From contig NZ_JACHNC010000001.1 of assembly GCF_014205215.1 (NCBI RefSeq), positions 8,490,501 through 8,554,500 on the forward strand: a stretch of 64,000 bases of DNA, written 5' to 3'. Position 1 is the first letter of the stretch; every line of letters starts with the position of its first letter. Positions 1 to 8,151 of this stretch are shown here, piece after piece. Source of the DNA: Actinoplanes lobatus (GTDB lineage: Bacteria > Actinomycetota > Actinomycetes > Mycobacteriales > Micromonosporaceae). The translations under genes were made by a program, and so were the position numbers. Below the pieces are notes generated by a model, which saw only the letters and a program-made list of their open reading frames with translations, ran no database searches and was not told the DNA's origin.

Positions 1-1285
1 GCAGCGTGCCGTTGACCGCCTCCCACTTCTGCGGGTCGAGGCCGTTGCACGGCCACATCTGCACCTGTACGCCGTCGGAATAGTTGCCGCCGGGCACGTC
101 CAGGCACTTGTTGTTCCAGTTGCTGACGATCGCGGTACGGGTGCCGCCGCCGCTGGTGGTGGTGAGGCTCAGGCCGTACACCTGAAGGATCTCGTTGACC
201 GGCTGGAACCACATCGTGCCGCCGGTGGTGCAGTCGCCGGTGCCGCCCGAGGTGACGCCCTGGGCCTGGTTGCCGGAGATCCACGAACCGCCGGAGTCGC
301 CCGGCTGGGCGCAGGCGTTGCTGCGGCTCAGGCCGGACACCGCGCCCTGCTGGTAGTTGATCGTCTCGTTCTTACCGAGCAGGGTGCCGCAGCGCCAGCC
401 GGTGGTGCGCCCGGACCGGCAGATCGAACTGCCGATCGCCGCCTCCTGCGAGCCGGCGACCAGCACGTTCCCACCGGCGTAGTTGTTGACCCACGGTTGC
501 GGCGTCCAGTTGGCGTTGGTCCGCACCCAGGCGTAGTCGTTGCCGGGGAAGGACGATCCGGCGAACGTGCCCTGCGCCTGGTTGTTGAAGCCGAGCGTCG
601 GGCTGCCGGCGCCGCCGCAGTGGCCAGCCGTCACGAAGCCGCCGGCCACCGCGAAGCCGATCGAGCAGAGCGTGTTGCCGTTGATCACGTACTGGTCGCC
701 GCCGCGGATGTCGAACATCGGCCGGGGCGCGCCGTCGGCCGTCCGGACGGTGACCGTGCCGGCCCCGCTGGCTCGGGCGAACCGCTTGGCCGCGGCCTCG
801 GCGCCCGGTGCGGCGGTGACGACGACGCTGTTGGTGGCCGGATCGACGTACCAGCTCCGGATCTCGTCACCTGCCTCGGCGCTGTTGCGGTCGAGTTCGG
901 CGCGAGCCGCGTCGAGAGCCGCCGCCGAGCGGGTGACGATCTTCGGGACGGCGCCCTCCTCGCGTACGGCCGCGGCGTCCGCCGGGTCGGTCACGGCGAC
1001 GGTGAGCCGGCTGCCACCGGCCGGGATCCAGGCGCCGGCGAAGTCCGCGCCCAGCCGTTCCCGCAGGCGTTGTTCGACGACGGGCGCGGCTGCCTCGGTG
1101 GTCAGCCGCTCGGCGATCTGGGTGTCGGTCAGCTTGAGGTCGCGGCGCATCGCGTCGAGCATGCCGGGCGCCAGGTCGAGCCGGACCGGGGCGGTGGGCT
1201 CCGGTTTACCTGCGGCGACACTGGCGGCCGGCGTCGCCGCGACGGTGGCCAGGGCCACGATCAGCGGGAGGAGCGAACGTTTCAT
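1..1285 (-). CDS. Secreted chymotrypsin-like (S1) serine protease with C-terminal ricin-type lectin domain, 3' end outside window
   Basis: Extracellular protease made as a pre-pro-enzyme. The ATG at 1285 follows an AAGGA Shine-Dalgarno. Residues 1-25 are a Sec signal (MKRSLLPLIVAL then small residues). Residues about 30-190 resemble the inhibitory prodomain of alpha-lytic protease/streptogrisin enzymes. The catalytic triad is visible: His222 in TAGHCG, Asp250 in NDYAWV, Ser331 in GDSGGS, with Cys pairs typical of the family. After a TTTSGGGT linker a beta-trefoil (RICIN/CBM13) domain begins (NKCLDVPGGNYSDG, then QKWE) and runs off the window. The lectin probably targets the protease to polysaccharide or cell-wall substrates (inference). 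Family strong; substrate unknown. Confidence 0.93.
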   Translation of the reverse strand, partial: MKRSLLPLIVALATVAATPAASVAAGKPEPTAPVRLDLAPGMLDAMRRDLKLTDTQIAERLTTEAAAPVVEQRLRERLGADFAGAWIPAGGSRLTVAVTDPADAAAVREEGAVPKIVTRSAAALDAARAELDRNSAEAGDEIRSWYVDPATNSVVVTAAPGAEAAAKRFARASGAGTVTVRTADGAPRPMFDIRGGDQYVINGNTLCSIGFAVAGGFVTAGHCGGAGSPTLGFNNQAQGTFAGSSFPGNDYAWVRTNANWTPQPWVNNYAGGNVLVAGSQEAAIGSSICRSGRTTGWRCGTLLGKNETINYQQGAVSGLSRSNACAQPGDSGGSWISGNQAQGVTSGGTGDCTTGGTMWFQPVNEILQVYGLSLTTTSGGGTRTAIVSNWNNKCLDVPGGNYSDGVQVQMWPCNGLDPQKWEAVNGTL

Positions 1286-1314
1286 GGGGAGTCCTTCTCA
1301 GCGCGGGGAACGGG

Positions 1315-1326
1315 GAGAGCGCTCTC
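1315..1326. promoter_or_regulatory. 12-bp perfect palindrome upstream of the S1 protease
   Basis: GAGAGCGCTCTC lies about 30 bp upstream of the protease ATG. The GAGCGCTC core resembles operators of CebR-like LacI-family sugar regulators of actinobacteria. A TTGACA hexamer on the minus strand (1362-1357) lies just upstream, but no well-spaced -10 was identified. An operator role is inference. Confidence 0.4.
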
Positions 1327-1374
1327 TGGAAGGAGCTTTCTATCGACGTTCATAACTGTCAAGAAGGTTTGAAA

Positions 1375-2733
1375 TTAAGACGTGAACCAGATGGTCGCGG
1401 CCAGGCCCCCGGTCGCCGCCGGCGCCAGCGTGAACCGGCCACCCGACGCCTCGACCAGCACCGCCACGATCGACAGGCCCAGACCGGCGCCGTCGACGTT
1501 CTGCGCGTCCGGGGCCCGCCAGAACCGTTCGGCGGCCCGCCGTCGCTGCTCCTCGGTCATGCCGGGACCCGTGTCACGGACCGTCACCTCGGCCCCACCC
1601 TCGCGGGCCGCGACCTCGACCTCGACCTTCCCGCCGGCCGGCGTGAACTTCAGCGCGTTGTCGATCAGCGCGTCCAGCGCCTGATCCAGCGCGGTCGCGA
1701 CCATCCGCGCCGGCAGCCGCTCCTCCGGCAGGACGGCGACCAGCTCGATGTCGCGGCGCTCGGTGAGCGGCCGCCACGCCTGCACCCGGTTACGGGTGAG
1801 CGCCACCGCGTCCACCACCTCGACCCGCTGCTGACCACGTTCGGCGCGGGCCAGGGCGAGCAGCCCGTCCAGCACGTCGGCGAGCCGGTCGGTCTCCTCC
1901 AGGGCGATCTCGTGATCGGCGCGCAGATCCTCGTCGTCGAGGCCGCCACCCAGATCCTCGATCCGCAACCGCAGCACGGTGAGCGGATTACGCAGCTGGT
2001 GGCTGGCGTGCGCCACGAACGACCGCTGCCGCTCCATCGCCTCGGCCACCGCGTCCGCCATCTCGTTGAAGCTCGCCGACAACCGGCGCAGCTCGGGCGG
2101 GCCCAGGCCCGGCTGCACGCGGGCCGCACTGTCCCCGGCGGCGATCTCGTGGGCCGCCGCGTCCAGGCGGGTCACCGGCCGCAGCACCCAGCCGGCCAGC
2201 CGGTGCGCGGTGGTCAGGCAGGCGGCCACCGCGATCGCGCCGACCATGGCCAGAACCAGCCAGACCACCAGCACGGCGCGCCGGTTACGGTCGGTGGGCG
2301 AGACGGTCAACACCACGCCCAGTACGGCGCCGCCGTCACTGACCGGAACAGCGACCACCAGAGGTTCGGTCGTCCACGGCCACAACGTCTCGGGGCTGCC
2401 GACCTGGTGCCCGGCCAGCGCGCCCCGGATCGCGCCCGCCGGGTCGGCCGGCCGGCTCCCGAAGACGCTGAGCACCCGCTGATCCTGGTCGACCAGCATC
2501 GTGCCGATCCCGTACAGCTCCTGGTAGCGGCGCAACTCGTCGGTGAGCGCGTCCAGCTCCCCGCTGCGCACCGCGGGCGCGGCCAGCGAGGCGAACCGGG
2601 TGGCGTCGGCGAGCCGGTCGGCGACCGCACGGTCCGTCTCCCGGCTGGCGACCGTCACGGCGAGCGGGATGGCCAGGGCGAGCAGCACCATGCAGAGCAG
2701 CAGGAGGTAGGTGACCACCAGCCGCCTGCGCAC
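1375..2733 (-). CDS. Membrane sensor histidine kinase (HAMP-HisKA-HATPase), orphaned from its regulator
   Basis: Two-component sensor kinase of 452 residues. The GTG at 2733 was chosen because GGGGGAG precedes it and MRRRLVVTYLLLL is a typical kinase start. TM1 is about residues 7-28, an extracellular sensor part about 29-150, TM2 about 153-173, then HAMP (LRPVTRL). The phosphoacceptor is His245 in HASHQLRNP; the ATPase has the N box DNALKFT, G1 DTGPGM and G2 GAGLGLSI. All catalytic elements are intact. Just upstream on the same strand lie the last codons of a decayed response regulator, so its native partner is lost here; an intact OmpR-type regulator lies about 9.4 kb away beyond the CHAT island. 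Ligand unknown. Confidence 0.92.
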   Translation of the reverse strand: MRRRLVVTYLLLLCMVLLALAIPLAVTVASRETDRAVADRLADATRFASLAAPAVRSGELDALTDELRRYQELYGIGTMLVDQDQRVLSVFGSRPADPAGAIRGALAGHQVGSPETLWPWTTEPLVVAVPVSDGGAVLGVVLTVSPTDRNRRAVLVVWLVLAMVGAIAVAACLTTAHRLAGWVLRPVTRLDAAAHEIAAGDSAARVQPGLGPPELRRLSASFNEMADAVAEAMERQRSFVAHASHQLRNPLTVLRLRIEDLGGGLDDEDLRADHEIALEETDRLADVLDGLLALARAERGQQRVEVVDAVALTRNRVQAWRPLTERRDIELVAVLPEERLPARMVATALDQALDALIDNALKFTPAGGKVEVEVAAREGGAEVTVRDTGPGMTEEQRRRAAERFWRAPDAQNVDGAGLGLSIVAVLVEASGGRFTLAPAATGGLAATIWFTS

Positions 2734-2755
2734 GGGCGCTCCCCCGATCTGCTCC

Positions 2756-2830
2756 TTACCCAGCGCGCAAACGGTAGCCGACCACACGGACCGCCGGCAC
2801 GGGCCCGTGGTCACCGAATGGTCACGCAGC
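2756..2830 (-). pseudogene. Vestigial C-terminus of an OmpR-family response regulator
   Basis: Read on the minus strand, 2798-2756 gives VPAVRVVGYRLRAG then stop, the canonical end of an OmpR winged helix. It ends 22 bases before the kinase GTG with a good Shine-Dalgarno between. Upstream, GDHGP is still in frame, and a one-base shift beyond that restores an LRD-like segment, so the reading frame is broken. This is what remains of the regulator that once preceded the kinase. It is not the tail of the regulator at 12.1-12.8 kb, which ends VRGVGYRLRST. Confidence 0.65.
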
Positions 2831-2958
2831 AAACCGCAGGCCTGCACCCGAAACGGCGCTCGCCCTCCCCACCAGAAGGACAGCCACTACAGCCATGGCA
2901 TTCGTCACCCTGTCGAGCGACTACCCATCATGGAGCACCTAGCGCTACGCTAACCCCC

Positions 2959-3840
2959 ATGCCCTCGCAGACACACGAGGTCCTCATCGAGATGTTCCGC
3001 AACCGGCCGTCCCTCGCCGCCGAACTCCTCGACGGGCCCCTGCACGACCACCTCCCGCACTACGACGAAGCCATCCTCACCTCCGCCGAACTCAACGACG
3101 TCGCCCCCACCGAATACCGCGCCGACGCCGTCGTCACCCTCAACCGATCCGGCGCCACCGTCCTCGCCGTCGTCATCGAAGTCCAACGCCGCATCGACGG
3201 CCGAAAACAACGCAGCTGGCCCGCCTACGTCGCCACCCTCTACGCCCGCCTCGGCTGCCCCGTCGCCCTCCTCGTCGTCTGCCCACACCAACCCGTCGCC
3301 GACTGGGCCGCACACCCCATCATCATCGGCCTCCCACCCGCCACCATCACCCCCATGGCCTTCGGACCCCAACAGGTACCCGTCATCACCACCCCCGACA
3401 ACGCCCGCCGACTACCCGAACTCACCGTCCTCTCCGTCCTCGCCCACGCCCCCCACACCGACCCCCACCCACTCTTCAACGCCCTGTTCAGCGCCCTCGA
3501 CAGCATCGAACCCGACACCGCCACGCTCTACCATGACTTCATCCTCACCGTGCTGCCCGCCGCGACCCGAAAGCTGCTGGAGGACTACATGCCCACCACC
3601 GACTACCCCTACAAAAGCGAGTGGTCCCAACGACAATTCGCCGCAGGCAAGGCGGAGGGCAAAGCCGAGGGCGAGACCCGGGCGATCCTCACCTTCCTGG
3701 AGGCCCGCGGTGTGGACGTCCCCGACAAGGCCCGGGCGACAATCACCGCCTGCACCGACCTCGACCAGCTCGAACAATGGGTCCGCCGGGCGGCCACCGC
3801 CGAACGGGTGGAAGACCTGGGCGGGCCACTGCTCGACTGA
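2959..3840 (+). CDS. Rpn/PD-(D/E)XK nuclease-like family protein
   Basis: Protein of 293 residues starting at ATG 2959 (MPSQTHEVL). It resembles the abundant actinobacterial family related to Rpn recombination-promoting nucleases/putative transposases. A PD-(D/E)XK-like core is visible: Asp56 in YRADAVV, a hydrophobic strand, then Glu74-x-Gln76 in IEVQRR, with Lys83 nearby. The C-terminus has a GKAEGKAEGE stretch and a small helical domain (TACTDLDQLEQWVRRA). Substrate and activity are not established. It lies between the kinase and the first CHAT gene; its last 40 codons occur again at 7772-7891. Fold assignment moderate. Confidence 0.72.
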   Translation: MPSQTHEVLIEMFRNRPSLAAELLDGPLHDHLPHYDEAILTSAELNDVAPTEYRADAVVTLNRSGATVLAVVIEVQRRIDGRKQRSWPAYVATLYARLGCPVALLVVCPHQPVADWAAHPIIIGLPPATITPMAFGPQQVPVITTPDNARRLPELTVLSVLAHAPHTDPHPLFNALFSALDSIEPDTATLYHDFILTVLPAATRKLLEDYMPTTDYPYKSEWSQRQFAAGKAEGKAEGETRAILTFLEARGVDVPDKARATITACTDLDQLEQWVRRAATAERVEDLGGPLLD

Positions 3841-4008
3841 GCCCGGTCCCGAGCCGACTCCCCGGATCGGGTGCCTCCGATCGACAACCCCGCCACGTGA
3901 CGCATCGTCACCGCCTTGGAAGCCGGAGGCGGATCGCTGTCCGCCAGATAGTGATGACGGCTGACAAGGCTGCGGAGCTGTCGGTGCCGGGTCAGGAGGT
4001 CTGCGCGG

Positions 4009-7000
4009 GTGGTTACCGGTCTGGTTCTGGATGCTGCCGGGTTCGAGGTGCTGGTCGCCGGGGAGCGGGTGGGTTCTCCCCGGCCTCTGGAGGCCTCTGA
4101 CGTCGAACTGCTGCGGGATGTGACAGGCCGCTATGTGGATGCGATCCACGCGCAGGCCGATGACGCCGTGTTCGTCGGTTTGGGCCGGGAGCTGTTCGCG
4201 TGGCTCGACGGTGACCTGAGGCAGTTGACCTTGCTCCTGGATCGGGCGGCGACACCGTTGATGTTCGAGATTCAAGGACCGCGGGCGCCGTCCGCAGCCG
4301 GCTGGGCGGTGTTGCGGGCGCCGTGGGAGGTGCTGGCCGACCAGGGTGGGTTTCTGGCCGCGGATGCGCTCCGCCGGTTCGAGGTGGTTCGCCGGCTGGG
4401 TAGGCCATCGGCTGCTCCACCACTCGACAGGTTCCGGCTGGGGCTGATGTTCATGGCCTCGGCCCCGGCCGGGCAGCACGAGCTGGACTTCGAGGCCGAG
4501 GAATCGGCCATCCTGACGGCGGTCGCCGACGCCGGAGTGGACCTGGTCGTGGAGGACACTGGGGATCCCGACCAGCTGCGGTTGCGGTGGGCCAACCTCG
4601 ACGGACTCCCGGTGCTGCATCTGTCCTGCCACGGGGTGAACAACTGGCCCGCGCCCGCGGGTGGGCACCGGGTGCCGGTGCTCATGATGGAGAACGAGGT
4701 CGGCGACGGTCGGCCCGTCACAGCGGCTGAGCTGGTCAAGCGGTTGTCGGTGATGCCGCGGTTGATGTTCGTGTCGGCGTGTTTGACCGCTACCCCGGCA
4801 GATGCGGCCGGGTATCTCGCGCCCGGCCCGGACCACCGCTACACGGACACCGAGGCGGGTGCCGATGTGGTGGTGCCGGTGGCGCATTCCCTGTCCACCG
4901 AGCTGGTGACCGCCGGGATCCCGGCGGTGGTGGGCTGGGACGGGTCGGTCACCGACGGTGCCGCGACCCTGTTCGCCCACCATCTCTACCAGCAGTTGGG
5001 GTCACGGCAGGATCTGGCACTGGCGGTCGGTGACGCCCGTCGCAAGCTGTTGGCCTGTGACCAGCCACCATTGCGGGCGGACTGGCATCTGGCCCGGATC
5101 TGGCTCGGCCCGGCCGGCGGCGGACCGGTCGTCGCCGGAGCCACGAAACGGCAGAAGGTGTCCGCCGTACACGGGACGAAGACGTTCCTCGACCTGAAGC
5201 GCCAGCATGTTCCGGTGGCCTCGGCGGACATGTTCGTCGGCCGGCGGAGGGAGATGCGGCAGGCGTTGCGCGTGCTGCGCGGTGGTGAGCTGGCCGGGGT
5301 GCTGCTGCACGGGCAGGGGCGCTTGGGCAAGTCGAGCCTGGCGGCCCGCCTGGCGGACCGGTTCCCTGATCGGGCGGTCGCGGTGCTGTTCGGCGACTAC
5401 ACCGCGCTCGGCGTGCTGGACGCGATCACGACCGCGGTGCAGGACAACCCGGCCGCGCGAGCCATGATCGAGGCCCGGCGAGCCGAGGTGCGGGATCGGC
5501 CGGAGGCATTGCGGTGGATCCTGGTCGATCTACTGGCCGGTCCATGCACGCAGAACGGCGAAGATCATCAGCGACCACTGCTGCTGATCATCGATGATTT
5601 GGAGCAGGCCCTCGAACCGCGACCGGATGGTCCGCATCGTGTGGCCGCGGGGTTCGCGCCGGTGCTGGCGGCCGTCTTGCAGGCGTTCGATCCGGACCGG
5701 AGTGACAGCCGGCTGGTGGTCACCAGCCGGTTCGTGTTCACGTTGGACGGGCTGGAGGACCGGTTGGCGCCAGTGCAGTTGGCTCCGTTGTCGGAGGTGG
5801 CGCAGCGCAAGCTTGCGGTTCGGCAGCGGGCGGCGTCGCCCGAGGAGTTGCGGGAGACGAGGGCCGGACTGGCGGCGCGGGCGATGACTCTCAGCCGGGG
5901 CAACCCCGGTCTCCAGGATCTGGTCGGGTTGCGGCTGGTCTACAGCCCGGAGGTCACACCCGCCCGTGCCGAACAGGCCGTCACTGACATGGAAACCTAC
6001 CTGGACCAGGGAGATCTGCCCACCGACGGCGAGGTCCGGGCGTTCGTGGAGAACCTCGCCCTGGATGCCCTGATCGACCAGGCCGGACCCGACCACATCG
6101 CTCTCCTGCGAGCGCTGATCCTGTTCGACCTGCCCATGCCGGCTCCGGTCACGGACCTGCTCGAAAACCGGACCGGCGGAACGGTCCAGCGACTGTGCGG
6201 GCTGGGGCTGGCCGACACCTTTCCCGACCCATACAGCGAAGCGGCCACCGCCGTCGCGGTCAATGCTCTAGCCGCCGGCCGGCTCACCCCACTGACCGAG
6301 CCGGAACAGGTAGAACTGGCGACGGCGGCAATTCAGGCTCTGGCTGCGGCGTGGGGCGCCCCCGACGAGGAGTCTCCCCGGGATCCAGCCCTGGACCTGC
6401 AACTGACCCGATTGGCGATCCTGGCTGACGATCCCACGGTGATCACCCTATGCGCGGCGTACGCGGTGCGAACCTTGCTTTCCGGGCCCGCCGCGCAGGC
6501 TCTGGCGCTCGGGCAGGCGGCCATCTCGATACTCGACCGGCACGACAGCCCGGTACCAGCCCTACTGCTACGGCAGGTCGCCAACGCCGCGCAGGTCAAC
6601 GGCGATGGCGACGCTGCCACTTCACTCTTTGACCGGGCGGTCAAGCAAGCCATCGCGGAAGGTGCCAAAGCTGACCCGCTGGAACATGCTCGGGTCATCG
6701 CCGGATACGCCCGCCTGCTGATAACCCGTGGTGAACTGGATCGGGCCAAGCAGTTGCTCTATCAGGCCCGGGACATGTTCACCACCGCCCGTTCAGATCG
6801 CGAAACCGCCGTCGCCTGGGGCGACATCGCCGACATCCTCTACCGACGCGGCGACTACCACGAAGCACTCCGCATCCACCACGAGCACCAACTACCCGTC
6901 TACCAACGCCTCGGCGACACCCGCTCCACCGCCATCGCCTGGGGAAAAATCGCCGACATCCTCTACCGACGCGGCGACTACGACGAAGCACTCCGCATCC

Positions 7001-7716
7001 GCCACGAACGCGAACTACCCGTCTACCAACGCCTCGGCGACACCCACTCCACCGCCGTCACCTGGGGACAGATCGCCGACATCCGTTACCAACATGGCGA
7101 CTACGACGAAGCACTCCGCATCCGCCACGAACTCCAACTACCCGTCTACCAACGCCTCGGCGACACCCGCTCCACCGCCGTCACCTGGGGAAAAATCGCC
7201 GACATCCTCTTCGAACGCGGCGACTACGACGAAGCACTCCGCATCCACCACGAACTCCAACTACCCGTCTACCAACGCATCGGCGACACCCGCGAAACCG
7301 CCATCGCCTGGGGACGGATCGCCGACATCCTCTACCAACGCGGCGACTACGACGAAGCACTCCGCATCCGCCAAGAGGAGGTACTGCCGACTTTCGAGCA
7401 GTTGAGCGACTTGGACGGCATCGCGAATGCCACCTGGGGTATCGCGGAGATCCAACTGGACCGCGAGGAATTCGAAGCCGCGGTACCTAATGTAGTCAAA
7501 GCATTCCAGATCCTCGAACACCTGCAACGACCCGACGGTCTCGCGGTTGTCGGCAGCACCCTCGGTCAAATCCTGATCAAATATGGCAAATCAGACGCTG
7601 CACGGCATGTATTGGAGACAAGTCGCGCCGCAGCCCGCAAGATCGCAGCTACAGGGATGGAGCAGCATTTGGGGAAGTTGCTGCGGGAACTCGATCAGAA
7701 CCCCGAGGAGGGGTAG
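4009..7716 (+). CDS. CHAT-protease / STAND-like NTPase / TPR protein, copy 1
   Basis: Protein of 1235 residues. The GTG at 4009 is fixed by AGGAGG at 3994-3999. Residues 1 to about 370 form a CHAT (caspase-like) domain with the dyad His208 (LHLSCHG) and Cys258 (FVSACLTA). Residues about 395-790 are a P-loop NTPase of NACHT/AP-ATPase type: Walker A GQGRLGKS at 435-442, Walker B LLIIDD at 525-530. Helical repeats follow, then five near-identical 41-residue TPR-like units at 933-1137 and a degenerate cap. The layout suggests ligand sensing by the repeats, NTPase oligomerisation and activation of the caspase-like protease. Such proteins are known or suspected conflict/defence sensors; that role and the target here are inference. 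Residues 1-900 closely match the paralogue at 8152. Confidence 0.9.
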   Translation: MVTGLVLDAAGFEVLVAGERVGSPRPLEASDVELLRDVTGRYVDAIHAQADDAVFVGLGRELFAWLDGDLRQLTLLLDRAATPLMFEIQGPRAPSAAGWAVLRAPWEVLADQGGFLAADALRRFEVVRRLGRPSAAPPLDRFRLGLMFMASAPAGQHELDFEAEESAILTAVADAGVDLVVEDTGDPDQLRLRWANLDGLPVLHLSCHGVNNWPAPAGGHRVPVLMMENEVGDGRPVTAAELVKRLSVMPRLMFVSACLTATPADAAGYLAPGPDHRYTDTEAGADVVVPVAHSLSTELVTAGIPAVVGWDGSVTDGAATLFAHHLYQQLGSRQDLALAVGDARRKLLACDQPPLRADWHLARIWLGPAGGGPVVAGATKRQKVSAVHGTKTFLDLKRQHVPVASADMFVGRRREMRQALRVLRGGELAGVLLHGQGRLGKSSLAARLADRFPDRAVAVLFGDYTALGVLDAITTAVQDNPAARAMIEARRAEVRDRPEALRWILVDLLAGPCTQNGEDHQRPLLLIIDDLEQALEPRPDGPHRVAAGFAPVLAAVLQAFDPDRSDSRLVVTSRFVFTLDGLEDRLAPVQLAPLSEVAQRKLAVRQRAASPEELRETRAGLAARAMTLSRGNPGLQDLVGLRLVYSPEVTPARAEQAVTDMETYLDQGDLPTDGEVRAFVENLALDALIDQAGPDHIALLRALILFDLPMPAPVTDLLENRTGGTVQRLCGLGLADTFPDPYSEAATAVAVNALAAGRLTPLTEPEQVELATAAIQALAAAWGAPDEESPRDPALDLQLTRLAILADDPTVITLCAAYAVRTLLSGPAAQALALGQAAISILDRHDSPVPALLLRQVANAAQVNGDGDAATSLFDRAVKQAIAEGAKADPLEHARVIAGYARLLITRGELDRAKQLLYQARDMFTTARSDRETAVAWGDIADILYRRGDYHEALRIHHEHQLPVYQRLGDTRSTAIAWGKIADILYRRGDYDEALRIRHERELPVYQRLGDTHSTAVTWGQIADIRYQHGDYDEALRIRHELQLPVYQRLGDTRSTAVTWGKIADILFERGDYDEALRIHHELQLPVYQRIGDTRETAIAWGRIADILYQRGDYDEALRIRQEEVLPTFEQLSDLDGIANATWGIAEIQLDREEFEAAVPNVVKAFQILEHLQRPDGLAVVGSTLGQILIKYGKSDAARHVLETSRAAARKIAATGMEQHLGKLLRELDQNPEEG
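6805..7419 (+). repeat. Five tandem 123-bp coding repeats (41-aa TPR-like units)
   Basis: Units start at 6805, 6928, 7051, 7174 and 7297, spacing exactly 123 bp. Each encodes a segment of the type WG-IADI-Y-RGDYDEALRI then LPVYQRLGDT. Long stretches are identical between units at the nucleotide level, including synonymous positions, so the array expanded or was homogenised recently. Confidence 0.93.
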
Positions 7717-7771
7717 GGCAACTCTGCATGCTGATGCCCCCGGAGCCTCGTCCGCGGCTCGAAGGCTGCAC

Positions 7772-7891
7772 CCCGACAAAGCCCGGACGACGATCACCGC
7801 CTGCACCGACCTCGACCAGCTCGAACTATGGGTACGCCGGGCGGCCACCGCCGAACGGGTGGAGGACCTGGGCGGGCCACTGCTCGACTGA
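7772..7891 (+). pseudogene. 3' fragment of the Rpn-like gene
   Basis: These 120 bp are nearly identical to 3721-3840, the last codons and TGA of the Rpn-like gene (ITACTDLDQLE and EDLGGPLLD are recognisable). There is no upstream part and no start, so this is a truncated copy left between the two CHAT genes. Confidence 0.85.
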
Positions 7892-7904
7892 ACCTTTTGA
7901 ATGT

Positions 7905-8098
7905 CGCCGACCGTCACGGTGAGCGGGATGGCCAGGGCGAGCAGCACCGTGCAGAGCAGCAGGAGGTCGGTGACCACCAGCCGCCTTTGCAGGGGCGCTC
8001 CCCCGATCTGCTCCTCACCCGGTGCAAACGGTGGCCGACGCCCTGACCCGTCGGCACCGCGTCGTGGTCAGCGGATGGTCACGCGGCATCCGCTGTCC
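7905..8098 (-). pseudogene. Duplicated 5' fragment of the histidine kinase plus regulator-tail junction
   Basis: The minus strand matches 2650-2850: the kinase N-terminal membrane segment (LLLLCTVLLALAIP), its Shine-Dalgarno region, and the upstream regulator tail, here decayed to VGHRLHR without a stop. The kinase start codon is changed from GTG to CTG and the kinase frame ends after about 28 codons. It is a non-functional copy next to the start of the second CHAT gene. Together with the Rpn fragment it shows that this interval was assembled by duplication or recombination. Confidence 0.8.
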
Positions 8099-8151
8099 GC
8101 CAGGTAGTGGTGAGGGCGGCCACTGCCGGCGCCGGGGCAGGAGGTCTGCGC

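Noticed and set aside
1337..1362. Sigma-70 promoter for the S1 protease
   Set aside because: TTGACA is clear but candidate -10 hexamers are only 12-14 bp away, so I did not call a promoter.
497..1372. Long plus-strand frames opposite the S1 protease
   Set aside because: Antisense shadows of a high-GC gene; low-complexity Arg/Gly/Ala sequence with no domain, while the minus strand has a full catalytic triad.
3412..4983. Long minus-strand frame opposite the Rpn-like and CHAT genes
   Set aside because: Crosses two well-supported plus-strand genes and has no recognisable domain.
6805..7419. CRISPR-like array because of regular repeats
   Set aside because: Repeats are contiguous, in frame, 123 bp long and have no unique spacers.
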